Origin: Actinoplanes xinjiangensis
GTDB lineage: Bacteria; Actinomycetota; Actinomycetes; Mycobacteriales; Micromonosporaceae
Assembly (NCBI RefSeq): GCF_003148685.1
Contig: NZ_QGGR01000003.1
Coordinates: 310,001 to 374,000, forward strand
DNA: 64,000 nt
Reading direction: 5' to 3'
The notes under the pieces were generated by a model. That model searched no databases. It was given only the letters and a program-made list of their open reading frames with translations, and was not told where the DNA came from. This document shows, piece after piece, positions 53,564 to 62,863 of the stretch. Position 1 is the first letter of the stretch; the number at the start of each line of letters is the position of its first letter. Position numbers and translations under genes: made by a program.

Positions 53564-54739
53564 TCAGCGCGGCGTCTTCCAGGCACCGGCCCGCCGGGCC
53601 CGCTCCACCGCTCCGGGCAGGGCCACGAGCAGCGCGTCCACATCCGCCTTCGTACTGTCGTGCCCGAGGCTGAACCGCAGCGACGACCGCGCCCGCCCGT
53701 CGTCGGCGCCCATCGCGAGCAGCACGTGACTGGGCTGTGCCACCCCCGCCGAGCACGCCGACCCGGTCGAGCAGTAGATCCCCTGCGCGTCCAGGAGCAG
53801 CAGCAACGCGTCCCCCTCGCAGCCGGGGAAGGAGAAGTGCGCGTTGCCGGGCAGCCGGCCGTCCGGGTCGCCGTTGAGGATCGCGTCCGGAATCGCGGCC
53901 CGCACCCGGCCCACCAGGTCGTCCCGCAGCGCGGCCACCCGGGCCGTGTGCTCCTCGCGCTCGGTGACCGCGGCCTCGACCGCCGTGGCGAACGCCACCA
54001 CACCGGGTGTGTCCAGGGTCCCCGATCGCACGTCCCGCTCCTGGCCGCCGCCGTGCAGCAGCGGGGTGCACGGCACGTCCCGGCCGAGCAGCAGGGCACC
54101 CACCCCGACCGGCCCGCCGACCTTGTGCCCGGTGAGCGTCAGCGCCGCGGCCCCGCTGCCCGCGAAGTCGACCGGGACCTGCCCGACCGCCTGCACCGCG
54201 TCGGTGTGAAAAGGGACACCCGCGCCCGCCGCGATCGCCGCCAGCTCGGTCACCGGCTGCACCGTACCGACCTCGTTGTTGGCCCACTGCACGCTGACCA
54301 CCGCGATCTCGTCGCCGTGCGCCCGCACCAGCTCGGCGAACTCGGCCGGATCGACCCGTCCCGCCGCGTCCACCGGCTGCAACGTGACGTCGGCGCCCTC
54401 GTGCCGCCCGAGCCACTCGACCGCGTCCAGAACGGCGTGGTGCTCCACCGCCGAGGCCACCACACGCCGCTTCCGCGGATCGGCGTCCCGGCGTGCCCAG
54501 AAGATGCCCTTGGCCGCGAGATTGTCGGCTTCCGTGCCGCCGCCGGTGAACACCACTTCCGACGGCCGCGCTCCGAGCACCGCGGCCACCCGCTCGCGCG
54601 ACTCCTCCACCAGCCGTCGCGCGCCCCGCCCCGCCGCATGCAGCGAAGAAGGATTCCCAAGCTCACGCGCCGCCGCGACGTAGGCGTCCAGCGCGGCGGG
54701 CAGCATCGGCGTGGTCGCCGCATGATCAAGGTAGGCCAT
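53564..54739 (-). CDS. Cysteine desulfurase (IscS/NifS type)
   Basis: PLP enzyme that takes sulfur from cysteine for tRNA thiolation and Fe-S assembly. The 391 residues contain the PLP Lys206 in LTGHKVGG and the persulfide Cys329 in STGSACSAG, a class I active-site loop. The N-terminus [11 protein letters not shown] is standard, so ATG 54739 is used although the frame opens 18 codons upstream. It is first in the mnmA-MetE-like-ligA run and so most likely serves MnmA directly. No IscU or scaffold gene is nearby. Confidence 0.94.
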   Translation of the reverse strand: MAYLDHAATTPMLPAALDAYVAAARELGNPSSLHAAGRGARRLVEESRERVAAVLGARPSEVVFTGGGTEADNLAAKGIFWARRDADPRKRRVVASAVEHHAVLDAVEWLGRHEGADVTLQPVDAAGRVDPAEFAELVRAHGDEIAVVSVQWANNEVGTVQPVTELAAIAAGAGVPFHTDAVQAVGQVPVDFAGSGAAALTLTGHKVGGPVGVGALLLGRDVPCTPLLHGGGQERDVRSGTLDTPGVVAFATAVEAAVTEREEHTARVAALRDDLVGRVRAAIPDAILNGDPDGRLPGNAHFSFPGCEGDALLLLLDAQGIYCSTGSACSAGVAQPSHVLLAMGADDGRARSSLRFSLGHDSTKADVDALLVALPGAVERARRAGAWKTPR

Positions 54740-54920
54740 CACCGTCAAGCTTAGGCCGTCCGCCCGCCGTCTTCGGTGCCCGTCCTCCCCCAAAGATCAA
54801 CACCACACTTCCGCTCCGGTACGCCGCAGCCCGCCCCCGACCGCATCGGTCCCGCCCCGTCCGTCCCGCGCGGGGCAGGCGGTGGTCCGGGCCGATGGGC
54901 GCCCGCCGGGGGAAAACGGA

Positions 54921-54948
54921 ACGGCCCGGCGGAGGACCGCCGGGCCGT
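54921..54948 (-). terminator. Terminator of the etfBA operon
   Basis: A perfect 12-bp stem (54921-54932 with 54937-54948) with a four-base loop lies 16 bases after the etfA stop; TCCGTTTTCC follows on the minus strand. Confidence 0.82.
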
Positions 54949-54963
54949 GACCGTATGCCTGTC

Positions 54964-55896
54964 TCACTTACGCTTGCGGATCTCCTCGGCGGCCTGCGGG
55001 ATCACCTTGAAGAGGTCGCCGACCACGCCGAAGTCGGCCAGCTCGAAGATCGGGGCCTCGGCGTCCTTGTTGACCGCGACGATCGTCTTCGAGGTCTGCA
55101 TGCCGGCCCGGTGCTGGATCGCACCGGAGATGCCGAGCGCCACGTACAGCTGCGGCGACACCGTCTTGCCGGTCTGCCCGACCTGGAACTGGTGCGGGTA
55201 GTAACCGCTGTCGACCGCCGCACGCGACGCGCCGACCGCACCGCCGAGCAGGTCGGCCAGCTCCTCGACCAGCTTGAAGTTGTCCGCGTTGCCGACGCCG
55301 CGACCGCCGGAGACCACGATGCCGGCCTCGGTCAGCTCGGGGCGCGAGCCCTTCTGCTCGACGACCCGCTCGACGACCTTGGTCAGCTTGTCGGTCCCGG
55401 AGACGGCGACCGTCAGCTGCTCGACCGCGGGGGACGCGGCGGCGGGCACCGGGGTGACCGAGTTCGGGCGGACCGTGACGATCGGCAGGCCCTTGGTCAC
55501 CTTGGACTTGACGATCGCGGAGCCGGCGAACACGGCCTGGGTGGCGGTGCCGTCGGCGGCGACCTCGACCGCGTCGGTGAGCAGGCCGTTGTCCAGCTTG
55601 ATCGCCAGGCGGGCGGCGATCTCCTTGCCCTCCTGGGTGGAGGCGAGCAGCACGGCGGCCGGCTGCACGCTCTTGACCAGCTCGGCGATCACGGTGGCCT
55701 TGGGGGCGACCAGGTAGCCGTCGACGTCCTCACCGGACGCCGCGTAGATCTTCTCGGCGCCGTACTCACCCAGCTTGGCGGTGTCGGCGTCGCCGAACAC
55801 CACCGCCGAGACGGACCCGAGTCCACGGGCGATCGTCAGCAGCTCGAGGGTGACCTTCTTGACGCCGTTCTCGACGACGACCAGTACTTCAGCCAT
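54964..55896 (-). CDS. etfA: Electron transfer flavoprotein subunit alpha
   Basis: Together with EtfB it accepts electrons from acyl-CoA and other flavin dehydrogenases and passes them to the quinone pool. The 310 residues have the C-terminal FAD domain with [20 protein letters not shown] and [14 protein letters not shown], then [20 protein letters not shown]. The N-terminal domain is the usual alpha/beta fold. It lies 20 bases after etfB on the same strand. No ETF-quinone oxidoreductase is encoded in the window. Confidence 0.96.
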   Translation of the reverse strand: MAEVLVVVENGVKKVTLELLTIARGLGSVSAVVFGDADTAKLGEYGAEKIYAASGEDVDGYLVAPKATVIAELVKSVQPAAVLLASTQEGKEIAARLAIKLDNGLLTDAVEVAADGTATQAVFAGSAIVKSKVTKGLPIVTVRPNSVTPVPAAASPAVEQLTVAVSGTDKLTKVVERVVEQKGSRPELTEAGIVVSGGRGVGNADNFKLVEELADLLGGAVGASRAAVDSGYYPHQFQVGQTGKTVSPQLYVALGISGAIQHRAGMQTSKTIVAVNKDAEAPIFELADFGVVGDLFKVIPQAAEEIRKRK

Positions 55897-55916
55897 GTCT
55901 TCCTATCCCCTCAGAC

Positions 55917-56693
55917 TCAGACGAACTTCTCGGTGGCGAGGTACGAGACGAGCTGCTCGCCACCGTTGCCCTCGTCGACGACCTTGGCGCCACCGGTGCG
56001 TGCCGGGCGCTTGGTGAATTCCAGCACCTGGCTGGTGGCGCCGGCGAAGCCGACCTCGTCACCGGAGATGCCCAGGTCACCCAGGGAAAGGGCCTGCACC
56101 GGCTTCTTCTTGGCGGCCATGATGCCCTTGAAGGACGGGTACCGCGGCTCGTTGATGGTGTCCCACACGCTCACGATCGCCGGGGTGGCGGCCGTGACGA
56201 CCTCGTAGCCCTCGTCGGTCTGCCGCTCGACGGTCAGCTGCGAACCGTCCACGGTGAGCTTGCGGGCGCCGGTGAGGGCCGCCACGCCGAGGAGCTCGGC
56301 CAGCATGTGCGGGACGACCTGGACACGGCCGTCGGTGGACTCGGCGCCACTGAGGATCAGGTCGGCGTTCAGGGTGCGCAGCGCGGCGGCGAGCACCTTG
56401 GACGTGGCGACCGCACAGGAGCCGTGCAGGGCGTCGTCCTGCACGTGGACAGCCTTGTCGGGCCCCATGGACAGGGCCTTGCGGATGGAGTCGGTAGCGC
56501 CTGCCGGACCGACGGTCAGGACGGTCACCTCGCCGCCGTGCGCCTCTTTGATCTTCAGCGCTTCCTCGATGGCGTACTCGTCCATCTCGTTGATGACGTT
56601 GCTCGACGAGGCTCGGTCCACCGAGAAATCAGCGCTCAGGGTGCGCTCGGCACCGGAGTCGGGTACCTGCTTCACCAGTACGACGATGTTCAT
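55917..56693 (-). CDS. etfB: Electron transfer flavoprotein subunit beta
   Basis: The AMP-binding partner of EtfA, 258 residues, starting NIVVLVKQVPDSGAERTL as family members do. The region near LALSLGDLG to the C-terminus includes the recognition loop that contacts dehydrogenases. The start at 56693 has a GGAG site nine bases upstream; the frame extends 11 codons earlier. First gene of etfB-etfA, which ends at a clear terminator. Confidence 0.95.
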   Translation of the reverse strand: MNIVVLVKQVPDSGAERTLSADFSVDRASSSNVINEMDEYAIEEALKIKEAHGGEVTVLTVGPAGATDSIRKALSMGPDKAVHVQDDALHGSCAVATSKVLAAALRTLNADLILSGAESTDGRVQVVPHMLAELLGVAALTGARKLTVDGSQLTVERQTDEGYEVVTAATPAIVSVWDTINEPRYPSFKGIMAAKKKPVQALSLGDLGISGDEVGFAGATSQVLEFTKRPARTGGAKVVDEGNGGEQLVSYLATEKFV

Positions 56694-56890
56694 CGCGCTC
56701 CTACGACCCTCCTGTATTGAACGCACCGTTGCGGTCGACCCTGTCCTTGGCGCCGGAACGATGCCGGGGCGGCGGACATGTCAGCCAGGTTACCCGCCAG
56801 TAGCTTCACTGTTGCCGGCCACCCAGAGTGACACACCTCACCCGCATGGCGATCTCGATCGCTACAGTGGGCGATGAGGAGGTGTCAGAC

Positions 56891-57097
56891 ATGTCCGGTC
56901 AAAACGTCTCACTCGTGGAGGGCACAAGCCCATCCACGACCCATACTCCCTCACGCCCCGATCCCCTGGAGCCGCAGTCCCATGGACGAGCGGGCCCGGA
57001 CTCCCCGTGGTGCCTGTGCGGACGGCCACGCGAGGCGTGCGTGAGTGACGAAGTCCGCAATCTCTGGCACCACCTTCTTGACCCATTAGGTCAATAA
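56891..57097 (+). CDS. Small Cys-containing hypothetical protein
   Basis: A 68-residue protein starting at an ATG with a GGAGG site seven bases upstream and a TACAGT -10-like hexamer at 56863-56868. The first half is Ser/Thr/Pro-rich and probably disordered. The second half, SPWCLCGRPREACVSDEVRNL, carries three cysteines in a CxCG-x5-C pattern that might bind a metal. The gene uses a rare TTA leucine codon near its end, so its translation could depend on bldA tRNA. No family is recognised. It is divergent from the etf operon and upstream of the DUF202 pair. Confidence 0.5.
   Translation: MSGQNVSLVEGTSPSTTHTPSRPDPLEPQSHGRAGPDSPWCLCGRPREACVSDEVRNLWHHLLDPLGQ
57078..57094. promoter_or_regulatory. 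Inverted repeat before the DUF202 genes
   Basis: TTGACC and GGTCAA are arranged as a 6-bp inverted repeat with a five-base centre, 12 bases upstream of a GTG start and within the last codons of the small gene. It could be an operator or a weak terminator. Confidence 0.3.
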
Positions 57098-57105
57098 TCG
57101 GCAGC

Positions 57106-57480
57106 GTGTTCGGTGAGCTGAGGCATTGGTTCGGCACGTCACAGACCGGCAGCACTCCCGACTACCGCTTCTCGCTCGCCAACGAGCGGACCTTCCTGGC
57201 CTGGATCCGCACCGGCCTGGCCCTGATCGCGGGCGGCCTGGCCTCCGCGCAGTTCCTGCCACCGCTCCCGGTCGCCCACCTGCGGGAGATCATCGCGATC
57301 CTGCTGCTGGTGCTCGGCGGGCTGGTCGCGCTGCGGGCCGTCGACCACTGGGTGCGCACCGAACGGGCCATGCGCCTGGGCACGGATCTGCCGCGGTCAC
57401 GGTTCCCGGCGGTGCTGGCGGTCGCGGTGGCCGCCGGTGCGGTGGTGCTCATCGTCGCGGTCCTGATCCAGGTGTTCTGA
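57106..57480 (+). CDS. DUF202 family membrane protein
   Basis: A 124-residue protein with three transmembrane segments and the family signature RFSLANERTFLAWIRTGLALIAGG. The YidH/DUF202 family has no firmly established role. It starts with GTG. The following gene overlaps its stop by one base, and the two proteins likely act together. Confidence 0.85.
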   Translation: MFGELRHWFGTSQTGSTPDYRFSLANERTFLAWIRTGLALIAGGLASAQFLPPLPVAHLREIIAILLLVLGGLVALRAVDHWVRTERAMRLGTDLPRSRFPAVLAVAVAAGAVVLIVAVLIQVF

Positions 57481-57833
57481 TGAGCGGCCCCTGCGCCGAG
57501 CACCGGCAGGACCCGGGAGCGTGCGGGGAGGTGCGCCGCGATCCGGGTGCCTCGGCCGAGCGGACCCGGCTCGCCTGGCGGCGTACCGGACTGTCCGCGG
57601 CCGTGGTGGCGCTGCTCGCCGTCCGGCCGGCGTTCCGGCCCGGCGCCGGGCCGGCCGAGTGGCTCGCCGCGGCGGCGTCCATGGTCACCTGGGCGGGCGC
57701 CGTCGGCATCGCCCTGCACCGGGCACGCGATCTGCGGGCCCGTTTCCCCGGGCCGGCCCCGCGTCCGATCCGGGCCTACGCCGTCCTGGTCACCGCGCTC
57801 GCGATGCTCGGCTGTTGGGTTGTCATGCTCTGA
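57480..57833 (+). CDS. DUF202 family membrane protein (second copy)
   Basis: A 117-residue protein. A hydrophilic Asp/Cys-containing N-terminus of about 25 residues is followed by SAERTRLAWRRTGLSAAVVALLAVRPAF, the DUF202 signature, and three transmembrane segments in all. The ATG shares its A with the TGA of the preceding DUF202 gene, which shows translational coupling. Paired DUF202 genes of this kind are common in actinobacteria. Confidence 0.82.
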   Translation: MSGPCAEHRQDPGACGEVRRDPGASAERTRLAWRRTGLSAAVVALLAVRPAFRPGAGPAEWLAAAASMVTWAGAVGIALHRARDLRARFPGPAPRPIRAYAVLVTALAMLGCWVVML

Positions 57834-57871
57834 TCGTCGCCGTCCCGCCGCGGGCGGGGCATCATTGCGGC

Positions 57872-58207
57872 ATGGTCCGGTTGTTCATCCTCCTGGCCGG
57901 GGCGGCGCTCGTGCTGCTCGTCCTGGCACTCATCAGCGTTCTGTCGGCCGAGCGGGTGCGTCACGCCCCGCGCGCCGTCTGGGTCCTGGTGGTCCTGCTC
58001 GTCCCGATCGCCGGCCCGATCCTCTATTTCGTCGCGGGCCGCCCCATTGATCGCACCCGCCGGCCGTCCCGGCGCCCGGCCTCACCCGACGACGATCCGG
58101 ATTTCCTGCGGTCCATGGACGACGAGCAGTCGCGCCGTGACCGTGAGCTGCTCGCCCAGTGGGAACGCGACATCCACCAGGACGACGAGCAGCAGGACCG
58201 TCCGTGA
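57872..58207 (+). CDS. Membrane protein with phospholipase D-like N-terminal (PLDc_N) domain
   Basis: A 111-residue protein with two transmembrane segments (starting MVRLFILLAGAALVLLVLAL, then VWVLVVLLVPIAGPILYFVAGRP), the pattern of the PLDc_N family found alone in many actinobacteria. The C-terminal half is charged and likely a cytoplasmic helix (DDEQSRRDRELLAQWERDIH). It follows the DUF202 pair by 38 bases and ends 3 bases from the convergent Hsp70-like gene. Confidence 0.8.
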   Translation: MVRLFILLAGAALVLLVLALISVLSAERVRHAPRAVWVLVVLLVPIAGPILYFVAGRPIDRTRRPSRRPASPDDDPDFLRSMDDEQSRRDRELLAQWERDIHQDDEQQDRP

Positions 58208-58210
58208 CCG

Positions 58211-60559
58211 TCAGCGGAGGCCGAGCAGATCCGCGATGTCCTTGAAGACGTTCACCGCGTCCTGCTCGATCGTCGCGTTGTTGCCGTACCCGTAGGCGAG
58301 GATCAGCGCCACGATCGGCACGGTGATCATCACCAGCAGGCTGATCAGGACCTGGAGCGTGCGCCGCACACGGCCACGCCGGCGCGGCCGGTGGACCAGT
58401 GCCGGCTCCGGGGTGTGCTGCGGCTGCTGCGGCACGGAGGCGGTCGCCCGCTGCGGCGAGACCGGGCGGGCGGAGCCCACCGCCGGTGAGACCGGACGGG
58501 ACGGGATCACCACAGGTTGCTGGGCACGCTGCGGGCGCGACGGTGGCCCGGGTTGCCTCTGCGGTGGTACGGGCGTCCGGCTCTCATACTCCGGCGGGCT
58601 GGTGGCCACCGTCGCGTCCGGGTCGGGACGCCAGGTGACCGAGGCGGCGTGCGGCCACGGGTCCACCGGCGGGCGCAGGTGCGGCGGGGCGTCCGGGCCT
58701 CCCTGCCGGGACGGGCGACCGGGACCACGGCCGGAGCCACGGCTCTGGTTCGGGACGGAGCGGGACGGCGGGCCGTCCGGCCGGGGCTGTCGTTTCGGCA
58801 GCGCGTCGACGTCACTCTCGCGAGCCGGAACCGCCTGCGCCGGCACCATCCGCGTACGCGCCGGTGTCTTGACCGTGTCGTCGGCCGAGGTGCCCGCGGC
58901 GGCCGGTGCCGGGCGCTCGGGGTCCTCCAGGGCCTGCTCGGACGGCACGGCCGGCACCGGCGTGGTCGCGGGCGGCGGGAGCGGCCGGTCCACCGGCGCG
59001 GTCGGCCGGTCCGCCTCGATCTCCGCCTTCGACGCGACCACCGTCGCCCGGTCGTCCATCGACGATTTCGACGCGACCACCGTGGGCCGGTCGTTCATCA
59101 GCGATTTCGACGCCACCACCGTCGGCCGGTCATCCATCAACGATTTCGACGCGACCACGGTCGGCCGGTCATCCATCAACGATTTCGACGCGACGACGGT
59201 GGGCCGGTCGTCCGGCACCGGCTTCGGGGCCGGCGCCGTCGTCGGCCGGTCCTCCGTCGACGGCCCGGCCGCCACCGCCGCGCGGTCGTCGATGAGTGAT
59301 TTCGACGCGACCACGGTGGGCCGGTCGTCCATCCGCGGCTTCTCGGTCACCATGGTCGGCCGGTCGGCCGGCGCGTGCGGGGATGCCGGGCGGTCGCCGG
59401 ACGGCTCGTCGGCGACCTCGGACGACAGGTACCTCGACGGCAGGCGCAGTTCCTCGGTGGGGCCGGGTGCGGCCGGTTCGGTGCTGAGCAGGGCCGCGCC
59501 GGCCAGGATGCTGCCCTCGGCGACGACCAGCTCGGGCTGCTCGATGACGACCGGCGGGTCGCCGAGCGCGCGGTGCAGCAACGTCGCCACGAGCGGGATC
59601 CGGCTGGCACCGCCGACCAGGAAGACCCCGGCGAGCCGGCCGTCCGGCAGATCGGCCCAGCGCAGGAGATTTTGCGTGATCTGAACCGTCTGCTCCAGCA
59701 CGGGCCGGGCGACCGTCTCCAGTTCCTCCCGGGTGAGGTGCGCCTCGACGTCGAGCAGCGGCACCACGAAATCAGCGGACTGGGCGCGGGAGAGCCGCTC
59801 CTTCGCGATCCGCACGTCGTCCCAGAGCTGGCGGCGGGCGCGGCGCTCCTCGACGGTGGCCGGCTCCATCAACCGGGCCCACTCGTCGGTGCGCAGGTGC
59901 TCGACGACCGCGGCGTCCACGTCCAGGCCGCCGAGATCGTCGCGGCCGTCGACGGCGAGCACCTCGAACCCGGAGGAGGTCCGGGCGACGACGCTGGTGT
60001 CGAAGGTGCCGGCTCCGAAGTCGTGCACCATCACGACCGAACCGATCGGCACGTCCCGGCCGAGGACCTCGGCGAAGTAGGTGGCCGCGGCGACCGGCTC
60101 GGCGACCAGGCGGGCGCCCTCCAGACCGGCCCGGGCGGCGGCCTCGGCCAGCAGCGTCCGGCGGGTCGCGCCCCAGCTGGCCGGGCAGGTGAGGGTGACT
60201 TCCGGACGATACGGCCCGACCGCGCGGTGCCACTCCTCGGCGACCCGGGCCAGGACGGCCGCGATCAGATCGACGATCTCGAACTCACGCTCACCGAGCA
60301 GCACCAGGCCGTCGTCGACCCGCCGTTTCGGGTTGGGCTCGAACTTCGCCGGGTCGAGGCGGGCGCTGTGCACGGCATCCCGGCCGACGAGCAGATTGCC
60401 CTCGGCGTCGGCGAACACGGCGGACGGCAGCAGTGGAGAACCGTCGACGAGGATCGGCCGGGAGCGGCCGTCCGGCCATCGCGCCACGGCGACGGTGTTG
60501 GAGGTGCCGAAGTCGACGCCGAGGGCGTACCGCTTCGGACCACCCTGGTCGATGGGCAT
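58211..60559 (-). CDS. Hsp70-like protein with repeat linker and C-terminal membrane anchor
   Basis: A 782-residue protein. The first 375 residues form an Hsp70/actin-type ATPase (LGVDFGTSNTVAVARW, VMVHDFGAGTFDTSVVAR and FLVGGASRIPLVATLL), so nucleotide binding is expected. No substrate-binding domain follows. Instead there is a long disordered region: 13-residue repeats of the type DDRPTVVASKSLM (about 405-515), then a Pro/Arg/Gln-rich stretch. A transmembrane segment (about 740-760) and an outside tail of about 25 residues end the protein. The Thr in RPTVVA repeats could be Ser/Thr kinase targets. Hsp70 variants of this layout occur in actinomycetes; function is unknown. Confidence 0.86.
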   Translation of the reverse strand: MPIDQGGPKRYALGVDFGTSNTVAVARWPDGRSRPILVDGSPLLPSAVFADAEGNLLVGRDAVHSARLDPAKFEPNPKRRVDDGLVLLGEREFEIVDLIAAVLARVAEEWHRAVGPYRPEVTLTCPASWGATRRTLLAEAAARAGLEGARLVAEPVAAATYFAEVLGRDVPIGSVVMVHDFGAGTFDTSVVARTSSGFEVLAVDGRDDLGGLDVDAAVVEHLRTDEWARLMEPATVEERRARRQLWDDVRIAKERLSRAQSADFVVPLLDVEAHLTREELETVARPVLEQTVQITQNLLRWADLPDGRLAGVFLVGGASRIPLVATLLHRALGDPPVVIEQPELVVAEGSILAGAALLSTEPAAPGPTEELRLPSRYLSSEVADEPSGDRPASPHAPADRPTMVTEKPRMDDRPTVVASKSLIDDRAAVAAGPSTEDRPTTAPAPKPVPDDRPTVVASKSLMDDRPTVVASKSLMDDRPTVVASKSLMNDRPTVVASKSSMDDRATVVASKAEIEADRPTAPVDRPLPPPATTPVPAVPSEQALEDPERPAPAAAGTSADDTVKTPARTRMVPAQAVPARESDVDALPKRQPRPDGPPSRSVPNQSRGSGRGPGRPSRQGGPDAPPHLRPPVDPWPHAASVTWRPDPDATVATSPPEYESRTPVPPQRQPGPPSRPQRAQQPVVIPSRPVSPAVGSARPVSPQRATASVPQQPQHTPEPALVHRPRRRGRVRRTLQVLISLLVMITVPIVALILAYGYGNNATIEQDAVNVFKDIADLLGLR
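59025..59336. repeat. 39-bp tandem repeats in the Hsp70-like gene
   Basis: The core GATTTCGACGC recurs at 59064, 59103, 59142, 59181 and 59298, all in register with a 39-base period. Units between 59220 and 59297 have diverged, and the one starting at 59025 is partial. About eight units in all encode the 13-residue peptides. Confidence 0.9.
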
Positions 60560-60601
60560 GCCCGCAGTCTAGGCAATGACTGCCCGCATCCGAGCGATCC
60601 A

Positions 60602-61375
60602 CTACCTGCCGGTGAACTTGGGGGCCCGCTTCTCGACGAACGCGGTAGTCCCTTCGAGCCGATCGTCGGTGGCGAACAGGCCCGCGAACAGGTGTGACTC
60701 CAGCGCCAGGCCGGACGGGAGGTCGACACTCAGGCCGCCGTCGACGGCCTGTTTCGCCGCGCGCAGCGCCAGGGCCGGGCCGGTCGTGTACTGCCGGACC
60801 AGCTCGACGGCCGCGGTGTACACCTCGGCGGCCGGGACCACCCGGTCGGCCAGGCCGATCCGCAGTGCCTCCGCGCTGTCCACCATCCGGCCGGAGAAGA
60901 TCAGATCCTTGGCCTTGGCCGGGCCGATCAGCCGGGCCAGGCGCTGGGTGCCGCCGGCGCCCGGGATGATGCCGAGTTTGATCTCCGGCTGGCCGAGCTT
61001 CGCGTCCTCGGCGATCACCCGCCAGTCGCAGGCCAGCGCCAGCTCGCAGCCGCCACCCAGCGCATATCCGCTGATCGCGGCGACCACCGGCTTGGGGATC
61101 CGGGCGACCGCGTCGAACGCACCGGACAGCGCATGCGTCCGGGCCACCATCTCCTGGTAAGTCACGCTGGTGAACTCGGTGATGTCGGCGCCCGCGGCGA
61201 AGTGCCTCCCCGCGCCGTGCACGACCACCGCCCGCACCGACGCGTCGTCCGACGCCTGCTGCGCCGCGGTCCGCAACTCCTCCTGGACCTGGGTGTTCAG
61301 CGCGTTCACCGGTGGCCGTTCGAGCCGGATCGTGCCGATGCCGTCCGCCACTTCGAGCCGCACGAACTCGCCCAC
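60602..61375 (-). CDS. Enoyl-CoA hydratase/isomerase family protein
   Basis: A 257-residue crotonase-fold enzyme that adds water to trans-2-enoyl-CoA in fatty acid oxidation or related routes. Oxyanion-hole and catalytic residues are visible: AAGADITEF, GYALGGGCELALACD (first Glu) and GQPEIKLGIIPGAGGTQRL (second Glu), so hydratase activity is likely. The frame extends about 30 codons upstream, but GTG 61375 has a GAGGAGG site and gives the normal length. Single gene, divergent from the DUF6232 gene; its product would feed electrons through the EtfAB pair encoded nearby. Confidence 0.9.
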   Translation of the reverse strand: MGEFVRLEVADGIGTIRLERPPVNALNTQVQEELRTAAQQASDDASVRAVVVHGAGRHFAAGADITEFTSVTYQEMVARTHALSGAFDAVARIPKPVVAAISGYALGGGCELALACDWRVIAEDAKLGQPEIKLGIIPGAGGTQRLARLIGPAKAKDLIFSGRMVDSAEALRIGLADRVVPAAEVYTAAVELVRQYTTGPALALRAAKQAVDGGLSVDLPSGLALESHLFAGLFATDDRLEGTTAFVEKRAPKFTGR

Positions 61376-61457
61376 CCGGACCTCCTCGTCATCGAGTCGT
61401 TTCGCCGCCAGCCTACGACGGGTAGGCATTAGATTGGTCCCCCTGGGGAGGAAGAAG

Positions 61458-61919
61458 ATGACCACGTACTACCGGGATCCGGAAGTGCTGATCACATCGT
61501 CCGGCGTCTGGATGAACGGCCGTGAGTTCCGGCTGCCCGAGCTGATCCAGGTCTGGTACACGAAGGGCGCCCGGTCCTGGGGCGTCATCGCGTGGCGCGG
61601 CGCTCTCGGGCTCGCCGTGCTGCTACCGCTGATGGTGGGCGCGCTCGCCGTGCTGGTGGCCGTGCTGATGGACGCACCACTCGGAACCACGGTGGCCATG
61701 GTCGTCGGCGGTCTCCTGGTCGGGCTGGCCGTGGTGCCGGTCGCCGACCTGATCCTGGAGAGCGTCGACAGGTCGTACGACCGCGGCACCCGCACCCTGG
61801 AGATCTGGGGCCGGGTCCGCGGCGGAGACGTCCTGCTGATGCGGACGAACAACGCGCAACGGTTCGGCCGGATCTACCGGGCCCTGCAGCGGGCGCTGGA
61901 GCCGGCGGTGCGCCGGTGA
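61458..61919 (+). CDS. DUF6232-like membrane protein
   Basis: A 153-residue protein beginning TTYYRDPEVLITSSGVWMNGREFRLPELIQVWY, a beta-rich start typical of the DUF6232 family as I recall it. Two transmembrane segments follow (about 50-75 and 80-100), then a short soluble end. A GGGGAGGA site precedes the ATG. Four-base GTGA overlap with the next gene. Function unknown. Confidence 0.75.
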   Translation: MTTYYRDPEVLITSSGVWMNGREFRLPELIQVWYTKGARSWGVIAWRGALGLAVLLPLMVGALAVLVAVLMDAPLGTTVAMVVGGLLVGLAVVPVADLILESVDRSYDRGTRTLEIWGRVRGGDVLLMRTNNAQRFGRIYRALQRALEPAVRR

Positions 61920-62269
61920 GGCGGGACGCCGCGGGGCTGGCCGGGCTGCTGGCGACCACGGGCGTGCTGCATTTCGTGGCGCCGAACCCGTTCGACGGCA
62001 TCGTGCCGGGAGCACTACCCGGCTCACCGCGCACGTGGACGTACCTGAGCGGGGCCGCCGAGCTGGCGATCGCCGCCGCCGTCGCGCATCCGCGGACCCG
62101 CCGGGCCGGTGCGCTGGCCGCGGCGGCGCTGTTCGTCGCGGTGTTCCCGGCGAACGTGAAGATGGCGGTGGACTGGCGGCACGCGCCGCCGGCGAGACGG
62201 GCCATCGCGTTCGGGCGGCTGCCGCTCCAGGCTCCGTTGATCGCCTGGGCACTGCGGGTGGCCCGCTGA
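61916..62269 (+). CDS. DoxX-like membrane protein
   Basis: A 117-residue protein with four predicted membrane segments, the block GVLHFVAPNPFDGIVPGALPGSPRTWTYLSG near the start and PANVKMAVDW near the end, as in small DoxX-like family proteins. GTG start overlapping the previous stop by four bases. No function can be given. Confidence 0.72.
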   Translation: MRRDAAGLAGLLATTGVLHFVAPNPFDGIVPGALPGSPRTWTYLSGAAELAIAAAVAHPRTRRAGALAAAALFVAVFPANVKMAVDWRHAPPARRAIAFGRLPLQAPLIAWALRVAR

Positions 62270-62320
62270 TTCGGCGAATTCCAGGCATGAAACGCCCCGA
62301 TTGGCGACGATCAGGGCATC

Positions 62321-62863
62321 ATGAGAGCCACCGAGGTACGGCCCACCGGTGTCGAGCGCACCTTCGGCGAGAACGAGCTGATCGTGTCCAAGACCGATCC
62401 GCGCGGGGTCATCACGTACGCCAATGACGTCTTTCTCCGCGTCTCCGCCCTGCCGGAGGCGCAGACGGTGGGCAGCCCGCACAACCTGATCCGGCACCCG
62501 GACATGCCGCGGGCCGTGTTCAAGCTTCTCTGGGACACCCTGGAACAGCGGCGGGAGATCTTCGCCTACGTCCTGAACCTCGCCGCCGACGGCGCGCACT
62601 ACTGGGTGTTCGCGCACGTCACACCCTCCTTCGACAGGGCCGGGCGGCTGCTCGGTTATCACTCCAACCGGCGCCGGCCGGCACAGTCGTCGGTCACCGC
62701 GATCCGCGAGGTCTACCGCCGGCTCCTGGAGGAGGAGCGCCGGCAGTCCCGTACCCCCGACGCGGTCGCCGCCGGGATCGCCGCACTACAGCGGATGCTC
62801 GACGAGCGTGGCGTCACGTACGACGAGTTGGTCTGGCAGATCACCGACGGCAGCGGGCGATGA
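62321..62863 (+). CDS. PAS-domain protein (Aer-like sensor)
   Basis: A 180-residue soluble protein with one PAS domain (about 15-125). The stretch LIRHPDMPRAVFKLLWDTL and the following ADGAHYWVFAHVTPSF are characteristic of the FAD-binding Aer PAS used in energy taxis. A helical C-terminal part of about 55 residues carries no known output domain. Its last codons overlap the next gene by four bases (ATGA). That gene is a frameshifted chemotaxis receptor, so the PAS protein was probably the sensing half of a two-gene or split aerotaxis receptor. Confidence 0.82.
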   Translation: MRATEVRPTGVERTFGENELIVSKTDPRGVITYANDVFLRVSALPEAQTVGSPHNLIRHPDMPRAVFKLLWDTLEQRREIFAYVLNLAADGAHYWVFAHVTPSFDRAGRLLGYHSNRRRPAQSSVTAIREVYRRLLEEERRQSRTPDAVAAGIAALQRMLDERGVTYDELVWQITDGSGR

